Positions 1 to 13,100 of a stretch of 64,000 nucleotides of DNA are shown piece after piece; position 1 is the stretch's first letter, and each line of letters starts with the position of its first letter. Under the pieces are notes generated by a model. The model worked only from the letters and a program-made list of their open reading frames with translations. It did not search any database and was not told the DNA's origin. Source of the DNA: Hermatobates lingyangjiaoensis (taxonomy: Eukaryota > Arthropoda > Insecta > Hemiptera > Hermatobatidae). A program made the translations under genes and the position numbers. The stretch is taken from positions 13,665,001-13,729,000 of the forward strand of contig JAPFBL010000084.1 of NCBI GenBank assembly GCA_026182355.1, given 5' to 3'.

Positions 1-882
1 CAACTAACAAGCAGGTAAAGGCCTCTGGTCTTGGATAGCTTACACTACAGTGAACCATCAAGTTTACAATCAGTGACACTGGTCATTGCATTTATTTGTG
101 AGAAAGGTTTAATAAATTAAAAAGTAATTTTGCTTTTCCAAGATAACCTATTAATATTGTCATTATTCAAATTATTTCCAAAGAATATTTAAGTTAACAT
201 TTTGATTTATCAAAGTATTATTATGAAGTAATCCCCATTAGTTTTTCTTCTACAAAGTTAATTTAATGAACAGTAAAACTCAGTTTCTTCTCACAACCAG
301 TTATGGATATTTATTATTTTGAACAGCAACAAGTATCTTTGAATCCTTGGAAAGTGGAGTACACTCCACTCTGAGCTCACGGCTCTTTTGCAGAGTATAT
401 TAAAGAAGCCCATTGCAGATTTGTCAATAAAATAATCATATGTGTTAACTTATTCTCGTCACAATCATCTGATCTGGTTTCATTTAAAACAATTAAATAT
501 TTTAGTAATTGTTAATTTTGCTTTACTTAAATTTCAATATTATATATCGAATAATTTGTTGAAACGCATTGTTATGATTGAATATTGTTATTTATTTTGA
601 CATAAAATAAATGACAGACAATGAAATTAGCATTAAAATTAATTTCTTTTGAACTGTCATGCCAAACCTACTGATTTTATATGGCATTTATCAGTCTCTC
701 TACAAACATATGCTGTTACGGAGGTATTTTTTTTAAACTTTTTTTCTTTTATAAATAATTGTTTAAATACCTAAATATATGAAAGTAAATTATAAATTAA
801 CCATAAATTATATAAGTTAAGTGATTTGTAATAATGAAATGATTTCTAATTGATCATGCAATTCATTTGGGACTGACTGTGA

Positions 883-898
883 GGGGGGGGGGGGGGGG
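883..898 (+). repeat. Poly(G) run, 16 Gs
   Basis: Sixteen consecutive G bases in GAG...AG, in otherwise AT-rich DNA. A homopolymer this long can form intermolecular G-quadruplexes and is prone to sequencing and assembly error. Confidence 0.9.
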
Positions 899-1618
899 AG
901 AGAAGGCGTTTGATCATCAATGGCAAAAAAACTGATTGTCCTTGTAGAAGAATGGCATCGTCTTTGAGCTTTTGTGTCACGGTTCTATCACTACCGTTTG
1001 TATTTGATTTTTCCTCTTCTTCCTCGTCTTTAATTTTAACTTGTAGAAATTTGTACGTATGACTAATTTTTACGTATATGCTTAGAATGTATTGTCATGT
1101 ATATATGTACTTAGAATGCACGATGAATATATAATGCAATTACAAATTATTCTATATTTAAGTTAGTTAAGAGTTTCAAGGACAAATAAAATTCTTTGTT
1201 AAATCTACATTGAAGTTAACATTAATCTACATTTACTGGAAGGAGTCATATTTCATTCTGCTAGTTTGAATTGAGAGTGACTTACTTATACAAAAACTAG
1301 TCGAATTTAATGTTTTTCTGTAATGGTGTTTCAACAAAATAAAATGCAAATTCTTAGAAGTATCACAGGAAGGAATGAGCTTAGTTTATTACTTGTGAAA
1401 TTTTTGTGATTCCAATTTTATTAAAACTTTGTAATAATGTTTCTAATTCATTTGTTTTAATAGATGTATAAATCATATATTGTGTTTGAAAAGTACTTGC
1501 CGAACTTTGCTACTTATTGTACTCTTATGGCATTAAAAATATACCAAAAAACTGAACTGTATTTGTAACTTATGAAAGCCATTTAATCAGTGTTGAATTA
1601 CCAATTTAATAAGTAATC

Positions 1619-1859
1619 TATATATATATATATATATATATAAAGATTTCACATAAACACGTGAAACAACAATCAATAATCAAACCACAATAGAAATTGT
1701 AGTTTGATCATTCATATATATATGAAATATGGTTTCCTGCCGTTGTGTTTCCGGCGTGCTTGGTCGCCCATTCTCTTTTCTCCTGAAGACGGATCATCCA
1801 AAATTTTGAGTTTGTAAGTGTGTCTCTTTCTCTGTGTGTTGCTTTTCTTAATTTTTGAA

Positions 1860-1899
<40 letters not shown>
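1619..1899. mobile_element. Degraded fold-back/hammerhead-like element between two (TA)n tracts
   Basis: (TA)n at 1619-1642 and 1863-1899 bracket two pieces. 1645-1700 carries CACATAAACACGTG and ATCAAACCACAAT, the reverse complement of the 3' tail of the family C element at 27190-27236. 1776-1816 (+) has CUGAAGA followed by GGAUCAUCC and AAAAUUUU, a decayed hammerhead-like core lacking G12 of the GAAA box. It is followed by a T/C-rich TGTGTCTCTTTCT tail like those of other copies. Confidence 0.5.
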
Positions 1900-1900
<1 letters not shown>

Positions 1901-3569
1901 ATGAAAAAAAGTTATCAAAATAAAAAAAGAAAAGTAAAAAAGTTATCAAAGCTATCTAATTTAATTTTCGTCTTTGTTGGCCTGAAATGCATTAATTTAT
2001 TAAAAAATGTACTCACGCCAACTAGATTTAAGTAATTAATTGATTTATTTTAACACAATAATAGGCTAAAATAATCATCAAACAAACACATAGTGGATGT
2101 CTGGATAAAAAAAGAACTGTTTTTGTAATGGTGGTATATATAACATTATTGATTAAAGCTAAATTGAAGAGCGATTTTACTAGAAGGAGTAACACTGCAT
2201 TTTGCTATTTGGTATAACTAAGTTATTCGAAAGTTAGTGTTTCTTGAAGAACAGTTACTCATCTACTTTAAAAATTCGTTTCCGCATGGAGTAGTTCCAT
2301 GTTAGTCAGGAAACTTATAAACCTGAATTGTTAAATTAGAGACATATTAAAGTAATATAAAATTAGTAATACGTTATTAGGGTTGAATGTTGTCTATGTT
2401 TGAGATAGCATTACCTATAGTTTTCCAATTGTTACTACTTCTATTACATCTGGGATTGAGGGACTTTTCGCAATAAATCACTTATAACATAACAGATGAG
2501 CATGCATACCTTCATAAGGCATTTTGGTACATTTTAAGAATATATGACTTATTTCAACTTTAGTGTGGATTTCAATGATTTTTATGGCATTCATGAGTTT
2601 TATAGGAGGAAAAATTGATGGAAGACTGTCTATAATTATAATAAACATTTAATATAACCATGAGATCATTAAGAATAATTATATCATATATAGTCGTCAT
2701 ATATGTGATTAATTATTTTTAAATAATCATCACATATATGATGATTATATTAAATTGTTAAATTATATTAAATACTCCTTTTTACTCTTGGAAAGGAGTA
2801 TTTTGAAATGTTATTTTTGAAATATACAATTATTATAATAAGAAAAAAGTATTATGACAATAAAAGAATAATATTGTAAACTAACTTTTTATCAAATTGC
2901 TAGTTTCGTAATTTGACTGCAATTCCAATTATGACAATAGCAATGTTCGTGTAAGATTAGTTGTGATGTGACGTTTTCTTATCGTGTATCAGGAGAGGGG
3001 GTTATTAAATGTTTGTCATATCACACTTTGATAACGTGTTCTATTTTAATCATCGCTTTTAATTTTGGTTGTACTAAAGAAATACGTTTCCTTTTCTAGT
3101 AAGAAGTTACTATTTCACTATTACATTAAATACCCAAACAGTTGGATTTGGTTTATTTATTTAAATTAGTTTTTTTTTTAATAACTGGTAAAATTCTGTT
3201 TATGCTTAAGATTTTCTGCCTGCTCCTACGTTCGTGCTAGTTTGAGAGAAATTATTGATTGAAAAAGCCAAGCTTTCTTGATTAAAAGAACTATAACGAA
3301 CCTTTGTGTAATGATAAACATTGTTTATTCTGTTATTATAAAAATGTTAGTTTCAGATAAGTTTTCAAAATATTCTTGTTAATTGACTTAACTTGAGTGA
3401 ACGAAAGGGTGGGAGCTTAAACATTTGTATGCAACATTTCAATAACTCTAATACGACCTGAGCCCCCTCATTATTGCAAACGGAATCGTTATCCTTCTAT
3501 CTGAAATAAGCCAGTTGTAATGAGACTATATCATTTTACTTTGAACTTTTCGTATATAACAAATAATCT

Positions 3570-4290
3570 ATACTATTATAAAAGAAGCCGTGTCAGTTCG
3601 TCTCTCACAAATGTTAACATCCGACAAGTATAACAAGTGATCCATTATTCCAAGATTTTTTTTTTTCAATTTTTATAGATATATTGTCCTTTGCCGTGAT
3701 CGGAGTTTTATGAAAATTTTGTTGTTAACTGCTAATTTAAGGTTTAATTTTTTGACAAAATTTCATTGCTCTACAGTAAGAAATTTAGCTGTAAAAAAAG
3801 CATTTTCTGAAAACGTAAAATATACTGTAACACTCCTTTTTGTTAATGTAATTTAAAAAAAAATACCTCATATTATACCACAAATAATGCTCTTTTTTTT
3901 TTGTATACTTTCATTCTGATTCATCAAATGGTATGAACTGTATCATTCTAATAGCCTTTCAGTTTAAATCAATCATAAGTCAAAATTTTTACATTTTATT
4001 GAAAAAAAAGTACAGTTATTTTAAAAATATGAGGATTTTTGTGTTGTTTCCATGAAATACTAAAATGTCAAAACTTTTGAGTTAGTAGTTTAGGAGAAAA
4101 AATTTTCTAAAATCACATTTTGGGAAAAAAAAGTGACTTTCCCATCATGCATAATTGCCCCCAAATAAGAAGGCACATCTACACTTAGAGGCCCATTTAT
4201 GTGTTAAATATTAATTTGATCTATCGAAGATTGTAGACTACAGCATCTCCATAAACTTTGATACAGACCCAAAAAAAAAATGCTGAGGAC
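3570..4290 (-). repeat. 1.6-kb repeat family, diverged partial copy
   Basis: In minus orientation this matches the head and body of the family: the ATTGATGGATCAA-like block near 4210-4230, the CCCATCATGCATAATT block (4141-4157), the ATGTAAAAATTTTGACTTATGA block (3976-3998), and the TACTGTAACACTCCTTTTTG block (3822-3842). It lacks the terminal CTTTACTATAAGTAA at its right end. Many substitutions show that it is old. Confidence 0.65.
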
Positions 4291-7200
4291 TATTTGTGTG
4301 CTAACACATTGATAAGTTTAATAATGGTCAGAAAGTACTATTCTAGTACAAAAAAGCGAAATTAGATAACTTAGAAAGAGGTATGATACCATAGACGCAC
4401 CTGGGGGCTGAGGAAACACATTTTTACTCAATCTTATTCTTGCATAAGTTTGCAACAGCATCAAAGAGCTCTTCGAACTAATATTGTATAGTTAGTAAAG
4501 AGGACGTTGTAACGGTTCAAGATACAGTTCTTGCTACTGCAGAAACATTAATCACTGCAAGGAAGAAGGATGGAGTTGAAGAAGAAAATATTCTTCTTAT
4601 ACCAAGAATAAGAATGTAGCCATCTGACTCAGACTTGCTCTTTATTCTCAAAAGGGGATAATGTCCTATCAGGCCAACCTTTGCAATGTCAATTAATAAA
4701 AGCGGTGTTGGAGAACCAAACCACTTAAAAATTTGTGCTCATCAACAGGATTTGCTACTAGCATGTGGCACAATCAAACACATGGCGTGTAATAAAAAAT
4801 ATAACTCAGAATGTGTAAAAGTAAACAAGCAATATAGTGTAAATGCGCAGATATGCAATATAGGTATGGATATAAAGATAAGTATTATTTTATTTTTAGA
4901 TACATTAGCATAATTATGTCTTTTGCGATAAAACCTAGAAGTGATATTCGCAAGTAGTACAAAATATGATTATAGAACGATGATTATAGAATCATGGAAG
5001 TATATCTTAAAATTCATAATTTTTAAGGAGAGACAGTTTCTTTAGGTTGTTCATTTTCATTCATTCAAAATTGTAAGGTAAACTTTTTCTTGTATTTTAT
5101 ACGTTTATGTATTCACTTTATTCTATTTTTTATTAACTTCTTTAAAACATGAACCGTTTACGTGCCCTTATAATTAATGTTATTATGCTTATACTTGTTT
5201 TATGTCTTATTTCTCTTACCTAATTTAGTCTACTTTTTACGTAGACTAAAATTTGAAATACATTCAAAATTTGAATGTATTTGGACACCTTGGCATGATG
5301 TTCAAGCAAGTTGTGGCTCACAGAACAGTTTAATGTCTCATATAGATAATCGTCAAGGTTTACAAGAACAACAGTTCAGCTCTTATCGACTGCTGTTATC
5401 ATGAGACTGTTATCTGCTTTGAGGTTGAATAAGTTTACTTTTGGTTCCAATCATGTTGTTAAGTTTTTAAAGAATTAAGAAAATTTGGAGCAGAAATTGC
5501 GTGAAAAAATGAATTGTTTTAAAGAAAGAGTAGGTAAGAATTACGTTCATTCAAAGAGGGAGGTTTGTATTTCTGAAGTGAACTGGTTAAGGAATTGAGA
5601 TTACACAATCTAATTCACAAATTTATTATTTCCAAAGAAATTTTAAATCATTTGGACTCTATTAACTAATTGAACTAGGAATGAAAATATAAACCTTTCA
5701 GTTCAATCTTTAAAAGTAATTGTTCAATACTTAGTTTTCATTTATTAATTTGACGTTTTGGAGATTATTTTTCTAATTTAGATAGATCAATAGTGAAAGT
5801 GAGACACAATTTTAGTTGCAGAAAATGATATTAAGACCAGAGTGTTAAGAGCATGTAAGGACTAGTGAAAACTTGGCGCTTAAGCTTTTAACAACTCTTA
5901 TCCCCGTCGCCAGCTAAGGTTTTTCTCGATTTCTGTCTTGATTTGGTTGACTTTGAGATCGTTTTGTAATAGTGATCCTTTTGAACTACTTCTGGATTCT
6001 GTATCTTAAATAAATCATTGGTGGAGGCATACCTATCGATTTTTGTTTTTTCCTGCTTTCCATATAGGACTCTTACCAAAGTGTTGAGTTCACCATTAAA
6101 TTTCCTTTTTATACTGTATGAGCACATGACCTTTAAAGTCAAATCAATTACTTTTTTTTCATTTTTCTAATATTCCCACAATTATGTCTCTCCCTTTCTA
6201 ACACCCTGAGGTTGTATTCACAATAATTCTTGACCTACAGAGAATATTTTAAAGTTCATTAAATCAAAGAATTAAACGGGCAAACAAGAACACCTTTCTA
6301 ATGTTCTTCAGTAGTTATTTTAAAAATAATAGAAACGGTTAATTTTAACTTTGCTTTACTATAATGTAGAAAAAAATCATTTCGAGGGTTTACAAGTTGC
6401 GAAGCTCCTGAATTCCTTTTTCATAATGTCTAGATTTTTGGCTGTGAATAACAGCACTCTTTGTTAGAGATAACATTCTTCTTGCTCTTCTTGACATTCA
6501 AAAACCATAACATTTCGTATTTGATATTTCCTTAACATGAGCCTTGCATTGTATAAAGTTAATTAATTTTATGTTATTACAACAACCAGTATAACACTAA
6601 AAGGAGCAACCATTAAGTTTCACTTTTAGTCACTTATCTGCTTATTATACTTAATTTTATTAAAATCTAAAGGAATTAAAGTAAAAATAAAAATTGATTA
6701 GAAGTAAATTTCTTCACCATGTTATGAATATTATTCTATAATCATTTGTTATAATTCATACTTGGCTATAATATAATATTAAATATTAATAACTGTTAAC
6801 ATCATTTAGAATAAAATGTACTGTAGAAAACATAAAAACAAATAAAATGATTTCTTCAGACCATTGCAGTTAATTTATTTTGAATTCCTTATAGGGTCTT
6901 CAAATGGTTTTCTATCAGAATGAAATTTATATTTTTTTCTGTTTGTATTACTACAACTATAACTTATTAATCCTTCATTTCCCAGTTGATTTCATCTAAG
7001 CAGGCAAATTGAAACTAACTTCTTCTTAATGAATAAGTATTAATAGTGTTTTACTATCGTTACTTCACTTTTTTCCATTATATTTTTGTGAACCCTTCCA
7101 AATGGCAACAAAAAAAAGTTTTGCAATATAATTTACTACGTAAACTCTACGGTACCTACTTGATGACATTAAAATGCATTGGTTATTCTTTCATGATATT

Positions 7201-7610
7201 TAGCGATTTGATTAATAGTATATTTAAATGAATGTTACTTATCTTACTAATTTCCTTGTTCGTTTTTTCCTAGTGCTATACCAATGATCACATTTCTGGT
7301 ATAATTATTAAAATAGACGTAACTACATCAAAATAAGTCTTTTAGTTATATTGATAGTCTTTGTGTTTGATAATACGTTTATTTGTATTGAAGTTGAGTG
7401 TATATCACTGCAGATTTTATTATGAACAACTGCTAGAGCCCGAATGAGGTTTTAGTTAAAGCGGAATGAAATAACATTTAATGGCTTACGTTTAACAGGA
7501 GCGTACCAACAAGATACCGGAGAAGTCAAATATTGAGTCTTCCTATCTGCTTCATCTGTCTTCCAGACGAGACATTTTAAGTACCTATAAGATTGTTGAT
7601 TTTTCTTTAA
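4291..7610. other. Non-coding AT-rich DNA
   Basis: Only short scattered frames (at most 84 codons) without recognisable domains. A small nested hairpin lies around 5228-5282 (TTTAGTCTAC/GTAGACTAAA and AAATACATTC/GAATGTATTT). Nothing else supported. Confidence 0.5.
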
Positions 7611-9171
7611 TTTTTACTTTACTATAAGTAAAGTATAGTGATCGTGAAAAAAATCGATCTCGAGATTTTAACGGAATTACATGTTTTGAGGTCCCAGAAG
7701 TCGTTTTATGAAGTTTTTTCGATGATGTCTGTGTGGGTGGGTGGGTGAGTGTGTTAGCATTGCTTTTTACCACGCTACGGTCCAGAATCTTCGATGGATC
7801 AAGTTGATATTTTACACAAAAATGGGCCTCATAAAGACAAAGATCCCTATTGTTTGGGAAGAATTATGCATGATGGGAAAGTAACCCTAGAGTTTTGATA
7901 TTTTGACATTATCTTTAAGGTTACAAATGGAACAAACGAAAAATATATTCAGAATTTTAAAACAACAGGAAATATTTTTTTTTCAATAAAATGTAAAAAT
8001 TTTGACTTATAATTCAATCTCAAACCTTGTGAAAGCGATACAAGCCATACTATTTGACGGATCAAAATGGAACTATGCCTAAAAATAGAACATTATGTGG
8101 AGAATGAATTGAGATATTTTTTTTAAAATTACATTCGCTAAAGGGGCGTTACAGTACGATTTCTGTTTTTAGAAAATTTTTTTTGACGCTAAACGGCTCT
8201 TAAAAAATAATGAAAATTTGACCAAAAATGGAACAAAAAATTAGCAATTCATAAAAAAAAAATCATGAAGTTTCAATTACGGGAAAGAGCAATAACGCTA
8301 TAAAAACTGTTTGTTCATCCTAGAGTAAGAGATCACCTGCTATACTTGTTGATTTTTTTATATTTTTTTACATTGTTTACATTGACTTAGAAATTTTTTG
8401 AGCGAATCCACTGAGATAAAATTGATATTTATAAAGGAATAATTTAAATTGTTTATTGACTTATATGAGATGTAAGAGGAATAATATTGTGCAGGAAAAT
8501 AATAACACTCACTGTGAAAAAATTCGTATATATGTTATTTGACAAAGGGGAAGGAAAATGATCTTATTAAGTACTAAGAAGCCGTAAAATTCCCAGTATA
8601 ATAATTCTGTTAAAAATAAAAAATGTAAAAGATAATTCAAAATTGAAATCTTTCGTTTAGAGATTAATAAATGTAATTATCGTACATCTTTAATTAACAA
8701 ATCACCTTAAAACATCATTTTCTTCGTTGTTTAAGATGTTTTTCAGAGAAAAAAAGGGTCTTTTCCTGTTTTAAATTTGAAAATTTTACTTTAATATTCA
8801 ATGTAGAAGGATGTCAAGTAAACGATGTAAGAAATACACTGGCTGTTTGAACAAACGCCATGTTCTCTTGAAGGAGAATATTTCGTTTCAAGAAATGTTC
8901 ACTTCGGTTTTTCAAAAATGTTATTACTGCTGTAGTTATACTAATGAAATTATTTGCAAATAATAAATTATTTGTGATTTACAAAAATAAGCTTATAAAT
9001 TGATATGTCCTTCAATCACTATCTGTACTACCTCACGAATGAAAGACTAATAATTATATCCCATTTAGATATTTATGTTATGCTTAAATGAGACGTTATG
9101 TTTTATATACTCAAGAAATTTGACATTAAGTTACTTATAGTAAAGTAGAGTGTAGGCCACTCCAGATTTTT
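7611..9171 (+). mobile_element. 1.6-kb repeat family, near full-length copy 1
   Basis: Starts TTTTTACTTTACTATAAG and ends at a TGTAGGCCACTCCAGATTTT block. Its 3' end holds ACTTATAGTAAAGT, the reverse complement of the 5' motif, so the two ends form subterminal inverted repeats. It contains the GTGGGTGGGTGGGTGAG tract (7734-7750) and long conserved A/T-rich blocks shared with the copies at 30427-32071 and 51524-53045. There is no long ORF and no RT or transposase motif, so it looks like a non-autonomous element. The class is uncertain. Confidence 0.75.
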
Positions 9172-10060
9172 AATAGTGATATAATGTTTTCATTTCATTG
9201 TTATAATACCTTTGTATGCTGTAACATGTGGTATCATTTATAAAATGCCACCAAATAACTAGCAACTGTATTTTAATTTGAAGTTCAAACAAAACCCGTG
9301 TTGTCTTTACCTTATTTTTAATAAAAGGGGTAATTTTTGGTGCTCTACTTCTTTTGGATTGAAGACAATAATTCCATTCCATTACATTTGAATTTAGTTT
9401 TTCTTTTTTAAGCTATAATAGATATTTATGCACCTAGGAATTAATGAGATCTATTATTTCCCGAGTGTTTTAGTTGATAACTGAGCCAACGCCGAAGAAA
9501 TCAAGGCCAACAAATCCCCAGGCGAAGTCGAGGGAATTAGGAATTTTAATTCCCGAGGCGAAGCCGATGGAGATAACTACGTGAGGGAATAACAGCTCAT
9601 TATTCTCGAGGTGCACACAATATTTTATCTCCAGAAAAGGCTTTATAATATTTTATTAAGTGTTAATTAATATAAAAACAATAACTCTTAATAATCGAAA
9701 ATATAGGTTTGCGAAAGCTAAATAAAATAATGTAAACAAATCAGAGTAGAATAACTTGCTAACACAACGGGGATTTAAAAATTAGGCTTGTCACCCTAAC
9801 TCTTCCCGATCTCATTTCACTTCATATCTAAAAATCGATATCAACAAAATAATTAGGTTGGACAACCTGGATTATATCTCTATTTTTTCATTACTCCCCC
9901 ACCTTTTTTCATTATTGCCCCGTTTTTAAACACGGAGATTAAATGTCATACATTATTACATAAAAACTAGACGTCAAAAATTACTTTTCGTTCCTTCTGG
10001 AGATAGAAACATATATTTATGCTGGCTGTTTGCCAACCGAGCAGAGCTCATCTTCTTCCT
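9172..10060. other. Non-coding, with a GC-richer palindromic island
   Basis: 9480-9615 is visibly GC-richer than its surroundings and contains CCCAGGCGAAG and CCCGAGGCGAAGCCGA as an internal near-duplicate. It also has AATTAGGAATTTTAATTCC, a palindrome-like core, and GGTGCACAC. It looks like the conserved end of an unrecognised transposon. A run of C-rich words (CTCCCCCACC, GCCCCG) follows at 9894-9932. No ORF. Confidence 0.4.
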
Positions 10061-10063
10061 TTT

Positions 10064-10103
10064 CAACTCCTGATGACGACAAGGTCGAAATGCTGTTGTT
10101 GTT
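10064..10103 (+). ncRNA. Hammerhead-like motif, family B
   Basis: Isolated copy, not in an inverted repeat. CAAC-UC, then CUGAUGA (10070-10076), one extra C, a stem II of GAC-AAG-GUC, GAAA (10087-10090), a short loop, and a GUUG that can pair with the leading CAAC as outer stem I. Core boxes are intact apart from the extra nucleotide after CUGAUGA. A T/C-rich TTTCTCCGTGTTCTTTTCC tail follows, as in the other family B copies. Activity is unproven. Confidence 0.5.
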
Positions 10104-13100
10104 TCTCCGTGTTCTTTTCCTTTAATCGTTTGATAAGTTCCCCTACGGTCGTTTCATGATTTGAATTATACTTATACATATAATTAGGGGTTTAATAATT
10201 AGCAACCCCCATTGGAAGGTGATCACTTATGACACGTTTTGGGATGAATGTATTTTTCGTATTACTAAGTTTATTTGTCATAGCTCCATTAGTCTAAGAG
10301 TAGTTACCGTCAGACCATTAAATATCAGTGATATTTCTCTATTCTCTGTTCATATTTTGTCCACTCTTATTTTAAGTATTATCCCTTCAAATAATTTGAT
10401 AATTAGTGGAACTATGTTTTTAATATATTACATTATAATGCTATATTTATGAAACCAAGTTTAATTAAATAATGCTATAATATAATTACCATATTTTTCA
10501 ATTATTGATATTAGAAAGAATATTGGTTTTTCTTATAAAGTAATCAATATTTTAGGGAAAAAAATCGTAATTGAGTCAGAAGGAAATGTCAAAAGTCTCA
10601 CATTTTAGAACACGTGTCTCACGAAAGAATTATTGAAGCTTTTAATATTCCCTCTGATAGACTGATTACGTAAGTCATCAGTGGCATGTTGATGACTGGT
10701 AGGCCTCGCAGCTTTGTAATAGTACCTTGCGGACTTCACTCTAAAGCAAAGTTCAGCTTAACTTATTACAGCAATAAAATTACCTAATCAACTTGGATTT
10801 AATGATATAGATCAGTATGTTACTTAATTTTTGACAACTTCATTTAAAAAAATTGGTTCGTGGAATGTTATCTTTTTTTTATCAGAGTTGTTGAAGAATA
10901 GTTGACGATATTTGAAATTTATATAGTATTCTAATATTTATTTCTAAGTTTGAAATACTGATTTTCATAGGATGTAAAGTTCGTTTTCTTTTGTGAGAGA
11001 ATTACTTCTTCAAGCACATATGAGAAAAGTTAAAATTCTGTCATTAATGATTTGACTGCCTTGTCAACTAAATTAAGACAGCTTTAGTTTTTTCTTGATT
11101 AGCATTTAGATATTTCAGTACCTAAGGAAGGCATTAGTTTTGCATATTAGCCCAGTGTTTGTGAAATACGATAGTATTTAAAACAATTTATCCTGGTCCC
11201 ATGAGTACACATTTTTTTTATGTTTCCTCTAGTTTTGAGCCCTGATGCTACATTAATTGTATCTTAACTTTCAATGCTCAAATATTTGACGGCATGCTAT
11301 ACATAATACTTTGTTTTATCTCGTATTATTCTCTATGCTTTATTACATATTTATTAGTGTCTTCAGTAAGTTGAACAATTTTATTTGCAATTATACTTAA
11401 AAAAGAAAGTTTCCAAAATATTGACTCATTTAAATGTTGAGGAAGCTTTAATTTACAAATCATTTAATACAATATCTCAACAATTACATTATATTTGTAG
11501 AGTTGGGACTCTAGTCTAAATAAAATAATTATATTTACATTTCAGTCATTGAGACTGGACTGTCACATATTTTGTAAGTTTGTTGTGATGATTGAAATAA
11601 AATTCCTTTTTTGATGAAAAACATACTTATAACCCATAAGTTGTGCAATCTGTAATTGTATAGTTTTTACCCCAGTATACTTGTAACCTGTTAGCTAATA
11701 ATGTAAAACTGAATAAACAAATCTTTTTTATTTTAACATTCAATAAAAAACGTCAGAGTGTTCGTTATACTAATTTATAGTTATGATTTCAATGGTCGGA
11801 GTAGTTTACTGGAAAAACACAATTAGCCAATGATTATATTGCGTTGTCTTCCATGAACGCAAAAGATTAATTTCCTATCAACCAGGATGACAGTTTGGTC
11901 AAAATTGCTCCTCCAAAATCCGCCCTTAGTATATCCAAAATCCCCATGATAGTATATCGTCATGTTAAGACAGCCCTGCTCCTAAGACCATTTGTCTACA
12001 TAGTTTACGTTTAATATTTCTTCACATTTATATTGCAATGCTTCACAGATTATTAGTTGTAATAAGAACTAAAGGAATACTTTACCATCAAAGTGAAATC
12101 TTTAACTAATCGACTAGGTGTAATTTGGCTGACATGAGACCAGTGTTCACTACGAATACAGCCATATTAAGTTTTATTTATTGTTAAGTAAAGATTGAAA
12201 TCACAATTATGGTTAACAAGTGTAGCAGAGTGACGTGAAAGGATACATGGGACGTTTAGCAAGCCTGAGTTAGTATTCAGCGATACCAATGTCCTCCCGT
12301 TCTGTCCCTGGCACACTAAGATACTCCCTCCAACACTTATTCTAAAATAACAGCACTTATCAACTTCATGTCTCAACTCAAAAATATGTATACATTTTCT
12401 TATATGTAGTATTACTAGTCAAACTGGTGTGATTTGAATTAAGCAGTAAATGGTCAGGAAACTGGCTATCAAAAGCTTCTATAGAGAAATAGATATTAAA
12501 AATTAATTTAAAAAAAAATGGCAATTAAACATTAAAAACAGTGAAAAAGATTAGTTACCTTTTTATATTTCTTAAACAGAGGAAGAAATAGAGAAGATGG
12601 ATAATTAAGAATGAGTGTTTGCCTTGAGAGTAATAATAGCCTGTGAACAGTGCAAAAATAGCAGGAACCTTGTGCACACTGAACACCACTTGTTTCCATC
12701 CTATTTAATGTTTCTTCTTTATGACAACCACTAATTAAACAAACATCGACCATATTCACTATCTTTTAATAATCGCATTTAGTTGCCGAAATTTTTTAAA
12801 AGCACAATCTATTTTTATATACGAAAAATATAAATGAAACCACCGCTTAATCGTAACTCAAATATAATAATAAGCCACTCAGTTTTCATTATTATGTTGA
12901 CTTGTCGTTCAAGAGATGTTAAAAAATGCATGTAATTTTTAAAAAAAAATGAAATTGAATTAAGAAAAAAAATAACTAAGAATCAAGCTTAATGGTTAAA
13001 TAGCCTTGATTACTTTTCCAAACTGTTTATGACTTGAAGAAGTGGGACTTCAAATTAAGTAATAAATAAAGCATGTCTTCAATTATTAATTTAATGAGAC

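Larger units (their letters stand above)
1..3569. other. AT-rich non-coding DNA, upstream flank
   Basis: No coding region recognised. Holds a 16-G run (883-898), two (TA)n tracts (1619-1642, 1863-1899) with degraded hammerhead-like and fold-back material between them (1643-1862), and an AT palindromic stretch around 2680-2760. Otherwise unremarkable. Confidence 0.6.
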
